From Hymenobacter psoromatis (GTDB taxonomy: Bacteria > Bacteroidota > Bacteroidia > Cytophagales > Hymenobacteraceae), in contig NZ_JAIFAG010000001.1 of assembly GCF_020012125.1 (NCBI RefSeq), positions 806,001 through 870,000 of the forward strand: a stretch of DNA of 64,000 bases. The letters run 5' to 3'. Numbering within the stretch: position 1 is the stretch's first letter; each line of letters starts with the position of its first letter. Below are positions 7,329 to 15,587 of the stretch, piece by piece. The notes beneath the pieces were generated by a model. That model was not told where the DNA came from. It was given only the letters and a program-made list of their open reading frames with translations, and ran no database searches. The position numbers were made by a program, and so were the translations under genes.

Positions 7329-8867
7329 TCAGATAGTCCGAGCTAGGAATAGTACTTTGCCACTATTACGTCGGCTCTCCACTATGCCGGCCGCCTCGTG
7401 TAAGCGATTCACAAATTTGCCGCGAGCTACGGGGTAGCGGTGGCCATAATCAAGGCAGAACTGTCGATAATCTTGGTAAACGTCTTGCGTTGGTTTGGAT
7501 AGATCAGGGCTGGCCACATACTCGCGTTCCTCTAAAAACAAGCGGACTGTGTCAGACTGTAGTTTGTACAGGTCCAGCTCTTGGCGAGCTGCTTCACAAT
7601 CAGTAAACCCCTGCTGTGCTAGCAGCCGGCGCAGGCCTTCCAGTATCCATACGAACACACCAGCCAACTCTTCCTTGATGATTTTGGTAGCCAGTGTTTT
7701 ATCCTGCTCAGCTTCAGGAATTGTCACACTGAACGGTATTATTAGAAAGCGCCGAAAAAAAGCATGCGTGTGCTCGATTTCCTTGGGTAGCTCATTCGTG
7801 TTAAAGATGAGCTTCGCGTAATCATGTAGTATAAACGGTTGACCATAAAGTAGCCTAGCTTCTATAGGTTCTCCTGAGACCAACTGTTTAAAGGTGTCAG
7901 CTTCCAATCCACGACTCAACTCACTGGCATAATTCACGAGTTTAGTAGCTAAACTTGCGCGATAAGCTGGTTCTTTACTAAGTGAGTTAAGGGAGTAATG
8001 ACTAACGTTTTCCTCTCCTAATAAGGCTGTTACGACCTCAAAAAATACCGATTTGCCATTAGCTCCGCCACCGTGTAGCAGCAGTACTTTTTCCAACTTC
8101 AGCTTGGACGAGCCTACGAATAGGTAGCCTAGATACTCAGCCAATACCTGCTGACTAGATATGTCAGGAACTACTCTATCGAGAAATGATTTCCATCGCG
8201 GAGCTGTAGCTTCGGGAGAATAAGCAAAGGATAGTTGGTGCGTAAGAAAGTCAGCAGCCGCAAATGGTCGTAGTGACTGTTTCTTATCACTAATTTCATA
8301 AGTACCATTAAGCAAGTTAATTAGCACCGTTGAACGACTCCTGCGCGAAGGCGTAGGTACTGTTGCGGTATCCAGAAACTGCTTGTAGAGATGTTCGCCG
8401 AAGCCATAATACCTGGCATTCAGAACAGAAACCCCCAAGCGCTCCGCAACTTCTTTCAAAAACGTGCGCAGGCTCGCTTGCTCAAGATGCTGCCAGTACG
8501 CTCCATTATAGCTGTATAGAAAGCCCTGGCGTCTGCACAAGCCCCAATTGTTTCTTTGAGCAAGCGTCAACATCTCCTGAATTACCAGAACAACGTAGTG
8601 TTGAGTCTGTATCTTGTCCTTCTCATCATCAAGTTTGGCTAACACACGAAAGTCAACTGCTTGCACTTGCTCCAACAGGTTCCTCAAAACCTCATCGTGC
8701 GGCACTGCGGCAGGTTTATCAGATAAGCGGTCAACTTCTGCAAATAGTGCGGGTAGGGACAGCAGAGAGTTGGTTTGTCCTGAGTTAGAAGCTAAATTTT
8801 GATGATGTATGTGATTGATAGCGTATTCAGGACGTGGTATTCCGTTAAGCATGACGTGTATGTGCAT
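7329..8867 (-). CDS. P4-family phage/plasmid SF3 helicase-primase
   Basis: This 512-residue protein has a D5_N-type middle region and an SF3 helicase core. The Walker A is HGGGANGKS at about residues 264-272. It is followed by a region with LIFNTNELPK (the SF3 motif C asparagine) and FFRRFLIIPF, both standard in P4 alpha and poxvirus D5 relatives. A C-terminal winged-helix-like segment (DVYQDYRQFCLDYGHRYPVARGKFVNRL) follows, as in many P4-type proteins. It would unwind DNA at the element's origin. There is no clear N-terminal primase catalytic domain, and the neighbouring Toprim gene probably supplies that function. The first ATG gives an N-terminus without recognisable domain, so a later start is possible. 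Confidence 0.87.
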   Translation of the reverse strand: MHIHVMLNGIPRPEYAINHIHHQNLASNSGQTNSLLSLPALFAEVDRLSDKPAAVPHDEVLRNLLEQVQAVDFRVLAKLDDEKDKIQTQHYVVLVIQEMLTLAQRNNWGLCRRQGFLYSYNGAYWQHLEQASLRTFLKEVAERLGVSVLNARYYGFGEHLYKQFLDTATVPTPSRRSRSTVLINLLNGTYEISDKKQSLRPFAAADFLTHQLSFAYSPEATAPRWKSFLDRVVPDISSQQVLAEYLGYLFVGSSKLKLEKVLLLHGGGANGKSVFFEVVTALLGEENVSHYSLNSLSKEPAYRASLATKLVNYASELSRGLEADTFKQLVSGEPIEARLLYGQPFILHDYAKLIFNTNELPKEIEHTHAFFRRFLIIPFSVTIPEAEQDKTLATKIIKEELAGVFVWILEGLRRLLAQQGFTDCEAARQELDLYKLQSDTVRLFLEEREYVASPDLSKPTQDVYQDYRQFCLDYGHRYPVARGKFVNRLHEAAGIVESRRNSGKVLFLARTI

Positions 8868-8961
8868 TATATAGTGTGAGAAGTATTTTGGAATTAAAAG
8901 GCAATAAAGTACCGAGCTGGATTTACCAGCAAAGTGTAAAACCCTGAAAATAAATGTGTAA

Positions 8962-9279
8962 CTATGCGGCGTCGCCTAGATACCGGCGTACAGCGGCCTC
9001 TGTTATTCTGTAATTCTTGGCACCTACGCACGTAAAGTGGATGTGCCCATCGCGAAGTAGTTGATAAGCAGTACGTTCTGAGCAAGCAAGGCGTAGTGTT
9101 AGTAGCCCGCCGTATAGCCTTGAAGGGTCAGCTTTACCGTGTAAGCGATAGATAGCAGAGAGTGCAAGTTGTTCTGCTTCAGCAGATAACCTAACTCGTT
9201 GCTCATTTTCGAGGATGCGCGCTGTCATCGCTGGGTCTTCAAAAATTATTGTACCAGTGGCTAAGTCAAAGCGTACCAT
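8962..9279 (-). CDS. Excisionase-like helix-turn-helix protein
   Basis: This is a 105-residue protein. Its C-terminal half, GLLTLRLACSERTAYQLLRDGHIHFTCVGAKNYRITEAAVRRYLGD, fits the excisionase/MerR-like HTH_17 pattern (recognition helix, then a wing ending in a lysine and Y-R-I). Such proteins bend DNA at attachment sites or act as small regulators. It begins 3 nt after the stop of the small HTH gene upstream, so it belongs to the leftward early operon. The N-terminal 50 residues are not recognised. The excisionase role is inferred from the fold and the nearby integrase. Confidence 0.65.
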   Translation of the reverse strand: MVRFDLATGTIIFEDPAMTARILENEQRVRLSAEAEQLALSAIYRLHGKADPSRLYGGLLTLRLACSERTAYQLLRDGHIHFTCVGAKNYRITEAAVRRYLGDAA

Positions 9280-9282
9280 AGT

Positions 9283-9495
9283 TCAGACAGCCCTGATAGA
9301 TGCTAAAATTCTCGCAGTGTCTACAGCACCAGACTCTTGCGCCATTTTGATTGCTTCCTGAACAATTGGATTGCTAGGCTTTGCAGCTTTAAGGGCTTGA
9401 CTAACAGCTTGGCGTGTTATGCCGAGTTTTTGTGCAATAAGAGTCATGCCACCGTGCGGTACAATATGTCGGATATTTGCAGTGTTCACTTTCAT
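9283..9495 (-). CDS. Small Cro-like helix-turn-helix protein
   Basis: The product is 70 residues if read from the ATG at 9493-9495. It contains a clear helix-turn-helix, TLIAQKLGITRQAVSQALKA, near residues 17-36. An in-frame ATG at 9520-9522 would add nine residues, but it lies upstream of the transcription start predicted from the minus-strand promoter (TATCTTTG read 9527 to 9520), so the shorter form is preferred. It is the first gene of the leftward operon, in the place of Cro in phage switches, opposite the XRE/S24 repressor. DNA binding is well supported by the motif; the Cro-like role is inferred from position. Confidence 0.7.
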   Translation of the reverse strand: MKVNTANIRHIVPHGGMTLIAQKLGITRQAVSQALKAAKPSNPIVQEAIKMAQESGAVDTARILASIRAV

Positions 9496-9509
9496 AGTAC
9501 TTATCTTTG
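9476..9509 (+). promoter_or_regulatory. Rightward promoter with TATCTTTG box
   Basis: TTTG at 9476-9479, a 22-nt spacer and TATCTTTG at 9502-9509 fit the Bacteroidota consensus on the plus strand. The upstream element lies inside the small HTH gene. Its -7 box is the mirror of the leftward promoter's box, so the two promoters overlap. Confidence 0.45.
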
Positions 9510-9527
9510 CTTGACATGTCAAAGATA
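9502..9527. promoter_or_regulatory. Palindromic divergent switch region (candidate operator)
   Basis: TATCTTTG at 9502-9509 and CAAAGATA at 9520-9527 are perfect reverse complements with a 10-bp centre. The centre lies within the palindrome TTGACATGTCAA at 9511-9522. The same 8-mer is an exact Bacteroidota -7 box on either strand. A protein bound to the central palindrome would block both promoters, as expected for the operator of the adjacent repressor or HTH protein. Confidence 0.55.
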
Positions 9528-9551
9528 GTAAAGCATTGTAAAGTGGTGCAA
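9520..9551 (-). promoter_or_regulatory. Leftward early promoter
   Basis: On the minus strand, TTG (plus-strand CAA at 9549-9551), a 21-nt spacer and TATCTTTG (9527 down to 9520) form a good Bacteroidota promoter. It would start near 9513 and drive the small HTH gene, the excisionase-like gene, the helicase and the primase. Confidence 0.55.
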
Positions 9552-9552
9552 G

Positions 9553-9584
9553 TTTGTATAAAGTAAAAGCAAGTGTTATTCTTG
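9553..9584 (+). promoter_or_regulatory. Probable repressor promoter
   Basis: TTTG at 9553-9556, a 20-nt spacer and TATTCTTG at 9577-9584 (one mismatch to TAnnTTTG) lie just before the repressor start. The short inverted repeat GCAAG...CTTGC overlaps the -7 region and could be a second operator. Initiation would be near 9590, leaving a very short leader if translation starts at 9601. Confidence 0.4.
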
Positions 9585-9600
9585 CCGACTTTATAAGCGT

Positions 9601-10344
9601 TTGATTTTCAATGATAAAATTTTAAATGTGAGGTCGAAAACTGCCATAGGAGAGGAAATATATCGTCTCAGACGCCAGCTAAGCTGGACTCAAGGCGAAC
9701 TTGCCAGTAAAGTGGGTATATCTAGAGCGGCTATATCACAGTTCGAACTAGGCGACACATTACCGTCTGCCGAAACTGAAGCCAAACTTTCATTAATTCT
9801 TGAATATGATTTAAGCGATATTTGGGAAGGTAGTCAAGGGGCGAGATATATAGAAAGTACTTATAAAGATGTTTACGGAAGTATGTCAATGTTTCCGATA
9901 GAATCTTACGATTATTTGAGCACATTAGCACAAAAGCGTGATGTTTCATCGGAGCCGCTTTTTATATTACCTAATAAACTTATTGATGTACCGGTGTTAA
10001 AGTTGCCAGGTGTAGACTACTTTAATGGATTTGTTATTGAAATAAAAGGTAACAGTATGCGTCCAAGCTACCCTCATGGTTCTCGTTACTTTATGACCCC
10101 AGTTGATTTTGTTTCTGATGATGAAATAAGATTTACGAGAGGAGTGCATTTGTTTATTCTAGAAGATAGAGAACCTTTTATTCGACGAGTTATTTCCACA
10201 TCTGGTAGCGTAATTACTTTGAAATCAGATGATTGTAGTGATAGAATGGAATTTGGGATTGATGATTTAAAACAGAGGGTAGCGTCGGGTATCTGCTTGA
10301 TATATAAGCTTGGCCAAGGCGTGCATATGCCAATTGAGGAATGA
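9601..10344 (+). CDS. XRE-family repressor with S24/LexA-like C-terminal domain
   Basis: This CI-like protein has 247 residues from a TTG start, or 238 from a GTG at 9628. The N-terminal HTH_3 domain is clear (IYRLRRQLSWTQGELASKVGISRAAISQFELGDTLPS, about residues 20-56). The C-terminal half has a LexA/S24 shape with the catalytic-serine motif GNSMRPSYPHGSRYF at about 149-163. The lysine normally found about 40 residues later is not evident: the segment reads REPFIRRV, with arginine in its place. The protein may therefore dimerise through this domain without self-cleavage. Its DNA is AT-rich. It is divergent from the leftward operon and is followed 4 nt later by the integrase start. No ATG is available in frame near the start, so the TTG or GTG choice is uncertain. 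Confidence 0.82.
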   Translation: MIFNDKILNVRSKTAIGEEIYRLRRQLSWTQGELASKVGISRAAISQFELGDTLPSAETEAKLSLILEYDLSDIWEGSQGARYIESTYKDVYGSMSMFPIESYDYLSTLAQKRDVSSEPLFILPNKLIDVPVLKLPGVDYFNGFVIEIKGNSMRPSYPHGSRYFMTPVDFVSDDEIRFTRGVHLFILEDREPFIRRVISTSGSVITLKSDDCSDRMEFGIDDLKQRVASGICLIYKLGQGVHMPIEE

Positions 10345-10348
10345 AAAT

Positions 10349-11659
10349 ATGGAATTCATTTTTCGGCAGCGGCTTGACCGCCCCGATAAGCAGGGCCGGG
10401 CGGTAGTATTCGGTGACCTACATTGGGCCGGCGGCCACCGCTGGAAAATGCCCACGGGTGTCAAGGTGCTACCCGCTCACTGGCAGCCCACCAAGACCAA
10501 ACGCATCCATACGGGGGCCGATAATTCTATCCAACTCAACTTGCGCCTCACCCGATTGCTAGCCGCCGTGCAGGGTGTCTTTACTGCCGCCGAGGGCGCG
10601 GGCAAGCCCGAGGCCGATGTGACGCAGGCTGAATTGGAAGCAGCTGTGCTGGCTGTGGGTGCCGGTACGCAGCGCCGGGTCAAGCTGCCCGCGCCCACAG
10701 CACCTGACCCCACCACGGCTGCCGGCGGTCCCGTGCCGCCCACCGCCACCTGGGCCGAGTTCGAGAAGCGTTGGCGTGCCGAGAATGAACAGACTCTAAG
10801 CGAGAGCTACTTGCGAGCCGCCAAGCAGGTCGTGACCGGGCTAGGCGAGTTCGACCCTACCCTACGGCTGGCTAGCCTCACGAAAGAACGACTAGCTCAG
10901 TACGTGGCTTGGTTATACACCCAGAGCAAGCGCGATTCCACCGTACAGCGGCACTACAAGTTTCTGCGAGAATGCTATCGCCTAGCTGAACTGCCGCAGC
11001 CGCGTTGGCTGGGCAAGTTTACGGCGCGCTACGGCCGCTCGCCCACGCTGCGCCAGGCCGAGGTGCGGGCGCTGCTCACGGCTGAACTGCCGGCTGACCT
11101 AGCACAGGAGCGCGACGCTTTTCTGCTGCAACTGCTGCTCTTGCTGCGCGACGTGGACTTGCGCGCCCTCAAGCCGCACCACGTGGGCGCGCATGACCTA
11201 CCCACCTATGGCCCTACGCTGTGCGTCGAGCTTTACCAGCAGAAAACGGGTGAGCCGGTGCTAATTCCGTTGCCGCCCACGGCCGCGGCTATTTGGCAGC
11301 GTTGCGAGGGGCAGCTGCACCTGCCCACCCAGCAGGAGCGCAACCGCCGGCTGAAGCTGTTGGGCCAGGCCGTGGGGCTGAACCGGGAGTTCGTAGAGGT
11401 CGGCTTCTCTGGTAAGACGCGCACCGAGCAGGTGCAGCCGCTCTGGCAGGTCATCACTACTCACACCGCCCGTCACACAGGCGCGGCGCTATTGGTGCTG
11501 GGCAGCGAAGGTGACCAAACACTGAAAGAGATTGCCCTAGGCCACGTGTCAGCCAGTGTCTACGGCTACGATACGCTGGAGCGGTATGGCCCGCGGCTGC
11601 TCGAAGCCTGGGAGGTGGCGCTGGGCCCCTGGCCTGTGCATTCAGCCACGGCGACGTAG
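10349..11659 (+). CDS. Tyrosine recombinase/integrase
   Basis: This is a 436-residue site-specific recombinase of the phage-integrase family. The catalytic arginine is R267 in LLLRDVDLRALKPHH. The HxxR box is H372-T-A-R375 and the LGHVS box contains H399. The nucleophile is Y407 or Y413 (VYGYDTLERYG), because the spacing differs slightly from the standard pattern. The N-terminal arm-binding and SAM-like domains precede it. I chose the ATG at 10349, four nt after the repressor stop, rather than an in-frame ATG at 10310 that would overlap the repressor. The DNA returns to high GC here, unlike the repressor. It would insert and excise the element. No attachment site could be identified. Confidence 0.9.
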   Translation: MEFIFRQRLDRPDKQGRAVVFGDLHWAGGHRWKMPTGVKVLPAHWQPTKTKRIHTGADNSIQLNLRLTRLLAAVQGVFTAAEGAGKPEADVTQAELEAAVLAVGAGTQRRVKLPAPTAPDPTTAAGGPVPPTATWAEFEKRWRAENEQTLSESYLRAAKQVVTGLGEFDPTLRLASLTKERLAQYVAWLYTQSKRDSTVQRHYKFLRECYRLAELPQPRWLGKFTARYGRSPTLRQAEVRALLTAELPADLAQERDAFLLQLLLLLRDVDLRALKPHHVGAHDLPTYGPTLCVELYQQKTGEPVLIPLPPTAAAIWQRCEGQLHLPTQQERNRRLKLLGQAVGLNREFVEVGFSGKTRTEQVQPLWQVITTHTARHTGAALLVLGSEGDQTLKEIALGHVSASVYGYDTLERYGPRLLEAWEVALGPWPVHSATAT

Positions 11660-11776
11660 CCCAAACCAATTACGATGCGGGTGATGACCTCTACTACAAT
11701 AATCCCAAGTTAATGGCAATGAGAGTCAATAGTGGTAACACCAGCCGTAGCGGTGAAAATGCCTCGGCAAGCAAAA

Positions 11777-11806
11777 GCCCCCGACCTTATTAGTCGAGGG
11801 GTTCAC
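11777..11806. terminator. Hairpin between integrase and the convergent gene
   Basis: CCCCCGAC and GTCGAGGGG, separated by a short AT-rich loop (CTTATTA), form a near-perfect stem followed by TTCACTCTTTCTT. It lies between the convergent integrase and the 11813 gene and probably ends transcription from the integrase side. Confidence 0.45.
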
Positions 11807-11812
11807 TCTTTC

Positions 11813-12181
11813 TTAAAAAACCTCAGTCGGAATAACCTTCTTATTGGCTCCACTGAAGAACGCAGCGACTTTCTGGAAGGCTTGCTCTGCGGTGTAAGCT
11901 TCTGCAGTTTCGGTTAAAAAATGCTTATCTCTGAAAGGAACCGGCGTTGTCGCTAATAAGCAAGAGTCGCGCTCAGGATTATATAGCATATAGAGCGGCA
12001 TGGCATAGTAATCCTTTGTGCCATCGAGCGCATCGTGCCTGTATAGCTGAATGTCTGCGCCACTTTCAAACCCTGCAATGCGGCGCTCAGTACCTTCAAA
12101 AACCGCCTCGTCGGCTCGTTCCTTCGCGGGATTGTCGACTAGATGAAAAGAGGCTGCAATGAGTTGTGGGAATGTTATCAT
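11813..12181 (-). CDS. Hypothetical protein, 122 residues
   Basis: This is a small soluble acidic protein (MITFPQLIAASFHLVDNPAK onwards) with no signal peptide, membrane segment or motif I can assign. Codon use looks genuine and the reading frame is clean. It is convergent with the integrase and followed by the hairpin at 11777-11806. It may be the last gene of the accessory region or the first chromosomal gene after it. No function is proposed. Confidence 0.6.
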   Translation of the reverse strand: MITFPQLIAASFHLVDNPAKERADEAVFEGTERRIAGFESGADIQLYRHDALDGTKDYYAMPLYMLYNPERDSCLLATTPVPFRDKHFLTETAEAYTAEQAFQKVAAFFSGANKKVIPTEVF

Positions 12182-12332
12182 AAGTCAAACATAAGTGCTG
12201 ATAACTAGACTATCTCACTCATGCCTGCCCCGATAGCCGCCCGAGGAGCATCTATGCTACCAAACTGCCCACGGCATAGGCCACGAATCACCAAAGCGAC
12301 ATTATATCCTCATTGCGCTTGCTGCTATTTGT

Positions 12333-12384
12333 GTCTGCCCCCGGTAAGGGCGCGGCGGCCACCGCGCCCTTACCGGGGGCAGAC
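12333..12384. repeat. Perfect 23-bp inverted repeat with 6-nt loop
   Basis: Arms 12333-12355 and 12362-12384 are exact reverse complements, with a 6-nt centre (CGGCCA). The stem is very GC-rich (it contains CCCCCGGTAAGGGCGCGG) and would form an extremely stable hairpin or cruciform. No gene spans it. It is not followed by a T-run, so it is not a standard terminator. Confidence 0.75.
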
Positions 12385-12416
12385 CGGGGGCAAAGCCAAA
12401 ACTTGCCCCCGGTTTT
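12384..12416 (+). terminator. Second perfect hairpin followed by TTTT
   Basis: CCGGGGGCAA at 12384-12393 and TTGCCCCCGG at 12403-12412 pair perfectly across a 9-nt loop and are followed by TTTT. The stem begins on the last base of the preceding 23-bp hairpin, giving two tandem hairpins. It has the form of a rho-independent terminator on the plus strand, although no plus-strand gene precedes it. Confidence 0.4.
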
Positions 12417-12542
12417 GAAGCAAGTCGGTGCCGAAACGTGCCGGCTTTTTTACTGGTCAAATAGCCTATGGCTTCTCTACAAGAGAATTAGCAGTACGCT
12501 CCAGCGTATACCGGCAGAACATCGCCCCCAAGTGGGCCCACG

Positions 12543-12578
12543 AAAAACCCCGTTTCTAGCTTAGGAATGGGTTTTTTG
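12543..12578. terminator. AAAAACCC / GGGTTTTTT hairpin
   Basis: AAAAACCC at 12543-12550 pairs with GGGTTTTT at 12569-12576, across an 18-nt loop that can pair partly, and a T-rich run follows (TTTTTTGTTTTATT). This looks like a rho-independent terminator active on the plus strand and possibly both. No upstream plus-strand gene is recognised, so it may end a non-coding transcript from the 12200-12540 interval. Confidence 0.45.
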
Positions 12579-12584
12579 TTTTAT

Positions 12585-13115
12585 TAGGGTGCAATTAGGG
12601 ATACGGCTATTTAGCACATTCTGCTTTTTCGCGAGCGGTACCTGAGGAGGGATAATTACCCTGTGGGCAGAATATAGTATCAGCACACCTGATGCGCTCA
12701 TGTGCAAGCTAAATCAGTATTCATTTTTGCTGGGCTACCTCAGGCTCTTCAGCGGTAGGATGGGGGTAGGGAGGGTGCCTGCGTAACAACTCGCAGAAAA
12801 GCCGGCTGGCAGTGATTTAACCAGAATTTAAGCTCGGCTTAAGCTGGTCTTAAGGGTCATGGCCGTTTAAGACCCCTATCCGGCTCGTAATCAGCTTTCT
12901 AAGCTAGCCCTTCATTGTGAGTGGTGGCTATTACAGCCCAAGAACTCACAGCCTTGTGGCGGCCATCGGGTAGGCGCAATGCCGATTTTGCGGGGTTCTT
13001 AACTCTTGCCTTTCCTGCATTAAAAAAGCAGAAAACCAGTTGGTAAAGGGTAAGCACAACAGTTATAACAGAACCTGTGTTTAGGTAACAATATCCATTT
13101 TAGAGGAAACCATAC
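12585..13115. other. Gene-free interval upstream of katG
   Basis: I see no credible coding region here. The only clear structure is an inverted repeat, GGTCTTAA at 12846-12853 and TTAAGACC at 12867-12874, embedded in a stretch with several CTTAA repeats. It could be an operator or leader hairpin for katG. A purine-rich GAGGA lies about 10 nt before the katG ATG. Confidence 0.4.
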
Positions 13116-15410
13116 ATGAACAACATAAGCCACGACAAGACCGACACCAAAACATTTGAAATGGCCGGCAAATGCCCCTTTGGCGGCGACCGAATTGGCG
13201 GTGCGGAAGGGTCGTCGCCTACCCTCTCCGACTGGTACCCCAACCGGCTGCGAGTAGAGCTTTTGCACCACAATGCCGCGGGCGCCAATCCGCTCGGGGA
13301 GGACTTCAACTATGCCGAGGCGTTCAACGCCATCGACCTGGAGGCGCTGAAGCAGGAAATCAAAGGCTTCCTGACTTCTTCGGTTGACTGGTGGCCGTCG
13401 GACTATAATAACTACGGCCCGCAGATGATTCGGATGGCCTGGCACTCGGCTGGTACCTACCGCATTGCCGACGGCCGCGGGGGCGCTGGGGAGGCGCTAC
13501 AGCGCTTCGCGCCCATTAACAGCTGGTGGGACAACGGCAACACCGACAAGTCGCGCCGGCTCATCTGGCCCATCAAGCAGAAATACGGCAGTTCTTTATC
13601 CTGGGCCGACCTTATTGTGCTGACCGGCAACTGCGCGCTCGAAATTATGGGCTTCCCCACCTACGGCTTCGCCGGCGGCCGCCACGATGCCTGGGAGGCC
13701 GACGACAGCACCTACTGGGGCCCCGAGGTATGGGACGGCCACAAGAAACACACGCCCGACGAAATGGTAACCCGCGACAAGCGCTGGCGCGGCCAGAACG
13801 GTGATGCTGATTACGACCTCGAAAACCCGCTCGGGGCCACGCACCAGGCCCTTATTTACGTGAACCCCGAAGGCCCCTACGGCAAGGGCGACCCGATGGG
13901 CGCGGCGCGCGATATCCGCGTTTCGTTCTCCCGCATGGCCATGAACAACGAGGAAACCGTGGCCCTGATTGCCGGTGGCCACGCCTTTGGCAAGAGCCAC
14001 GGCATGGTGCCAGCGGCCCAAATTGGGGCACAGCCCGAGATTGCGCCGATGGAGGAAATGGGCCTGGGCTGGCACAACCCCAAGGGCAAGGGTAACGCCG
14101 AAAACACGATGACCAACGGCATCGAGGGCAGCTGGACGCCCAACCCCACCCAGTGGGACAACGACTACCTCATCAACCTGTTCAAGTTTGAATGGGAGCA
14201 GACCAAGAGCCCGGCCGGCTCGCTGCAGTGGACCCCGGTTGATAAGAGCGCGCCCAAGACGCCCGATGCGCACATCCCTGGCCAGATGAACGCCCTGATG
14301 ATGATGACGACCGACATCGCCCTTAAAGTGGACCCCGAGTACCGTGCGGTGTGCGAGAAATTCCTCCACGATTTCGATGCCTTTACCCAGGCCTTCTCCA
14401 AGGCTTGGTACAAGCTGACCCACCGCGACATGGGCCCGCGCGAGCGCTACCTCGGCGCCGAGAAGGTGAATGAAAACGACCTGCTCTGGCAGGACCCCAT
14501 TCCGCTGGCCGATTACGCCCCAATCGACGCGGCGGATACCGCGGCGCTGAAGAAGTCAATTTTGGCGTTGGGTATTTCCCCCTCCGACCTGGTGTACACC
14601 GCCTTTTCGGCGGCGGTCACGCACCGCAGCAGCGACAAGCGCGGCGGCGCCAACGGCGGCCGGCTCGCGCTAGCCCCGCAAAAAGACTGGGCGGTGAACC
14701 GCCGCACGGTGCCGGTAATGGCGGCCCTGCGCAGGGTGATGGACGAGTTCAACGGCCAGCCGGCGGGGGGCAAAAAGGTGTCGCTCGCCGACCTTATCGT
14801 ACTGGGCGGCTGTGCGGCGCTCGAAAAAGCGGCCGCCGATGCGGGCGTTGCCACCGAGGTGCCCTTCACGCCGGGCCGCCGCGACACCACGCAGGACCTC
14901 ACTGACATTGAGATGTTTACGTGGCTGAAGCCCGTGGCCGACGGTTTCCGCAACTACCTCGACAAAGGGTTTGGGGAAATTACCCAGCACGTTTCGCCGG
15001 AGGAGCTATTCCTTGATAAGGCGCAGCTGCTCTCGCTCACCGCGCCCGAGTGGGTAGCGCTGACGGGTGGCCTGCGGGCCATGAACGCCAACCACGACGG
15101 CTCGCCCTACGGTATCTTCACCGACCGCGTGGGCGTGCTCACCAACGACTTCTTCACCGTGCTGACCAGCCCGGACTTTGATTGGAAGAAGGCGGATGCG
15201 AAGGGCATGACCTTCTCGCTCGACAACCGCGCAACGGGGGAAAGGCGCTTCGTGGCGACCCGGTCTGACCTCGTGTTTGGCTCCAACAGCCAGCTACGCG
15301 CGGTGGCGGAAGTGTACGCCGGCAGCGATGGCCACAAGCGCTTCGTGAAAGCCTTTGTGCAGGTGTGGGACAAGGTGATGATGCTCGACCGTTACGACGT
15401 GAAAGTCTGA
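13116..15410 (+). CDS. katG: Catalase-peroxidase KatG
   Basis: This 764-residue haem enzyme decomposes hydrogen peroxide by catalase and peroxidase reactions. The N-terminal domain has the distal residues R106, W109 and H110 in [13 protein letters not shown], the proximal haem ligand H289 in [11 protein letters not shown], and the tyrosine of the Met-Tyr-Trp adduct at about 248 ([12 protein letters not shown]). The second, haem-free peroxidase-like domain is complete (about residues 430-760, with [15 protein letters not shown]). Length and both domains are normal for the family. It stands alone with long gene-free DNA on both sides. A protective role against oxidative stress is standard for the family. 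No OxyR-type site is obvious upstream. Confidence 0.98.
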   Translation: MNNISHDKTDTKTFEMAGKCPFGGDRIGGAEGSSPTLSDWYPNRLRVELLHHNAAGANPLGEDFNYAEAFNAIDLEALKQEIKGFLTSSVDWWPSDYNNYGPQMIRMAWHSAGTYRIADGRGGAGEALQRFAPINSWWDNGNTDKSRRLIWPIKQKYGSSLSWADLIVLTGNCALEIMGFPTYGFAGGRHDAWEADDSTYWGPEVWDGHKKHTPDEMVTRDKRWRGQNGDADYDLENPLGATHQALIYVNPEGPYGKGDPMGAARDIRVSFSRMAMNNEETVALIAGGHAFGKSHGMVPAAQIGAQPEIAPMEEMGLGWHNPKGKGNAENTMTNGIEGSWTPNPTQWDNDYLINLFKFEWEQTKSPAGSLQWTPVDKSAPKTPDAHIPGQMNALMMMTTDIALKVDPEYRAVCEKFLHDFDAFTQAFSKAWYKLTHRDMGPRERYLGAEKVNENDLLWQDPIPLADYAPIDAADTAALKKSILALGISPSDLVYTAFSAAVTHRSSDKRGGANGGRLALAPQKDWAVNRRTVPVMAALRRVMDEFNGQPAGGKKVSLADLIVLGGCAALEKAAADAGVATEVPFTPGRRDTTQDLTDIEMFTWLKPVADGFRNYLDKGFGEITQHVSPEELFLDKAQLLSLTAPEWVALTGGLRAMNANHDGSPYGIFTDRVGVLTNDFFTVLTSPDFDWKKADAKGMTFSLDNRATGERRFVATRSDLVFGSNSQLRAVAEVYAGSDGHKRFVKAFVQVWDKVMMLDRYDVKV

Positions 15411-15587
15411 GGCTGATATAGCCGAGCCGTGGCCCGGTAGCTGGTCGGCGCGGGCGAGTGCACACGCATCCCGGTAAGCCGTTCTGTAACGGGCTGGGCC
15501 CTTTGTCTTGGCGTGGCAGGCGCGAGTTTTGGGCATGGGGTAGCTGACCATCCGCATACTAAATATCCGCTTCCCGGCACGTTTAGA

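Larger units (their letters stand above)
6170..11659. mobile_element. Core of a satellite-like integrative element
   Basis: The genes form a self-contained replication, control and integration module: DUF6371 Toprim primase, P4-type SF3 helicase/primase, excisionase-like protein, small HTH protein, divergent XRE/S24 repressor and tyrosine integrase. The layout of a leftward replication operon facing a rightward repressor-integrase pair resembles phage satellites and P4-like elements. No capsid, terminase, portal, tail or conjugation genes are seen. The DNA from 6170 to about 10345 is visibly AT-richer than the flanks (a hand count of 9901-9960 gives 25 of 60 G+C). The abi-hsdS-hsdR block to the left is probably cargo, but attachment-site repeats were not found, so the true borders are unknown. 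Confidence 0.55.

Noticed and set aside
11660..12330. Attachment site for the integrase
   Set aside because: No direct repeat with the left part of the element was found, and no tRNA gene is adjacent, so a site was not claimed.
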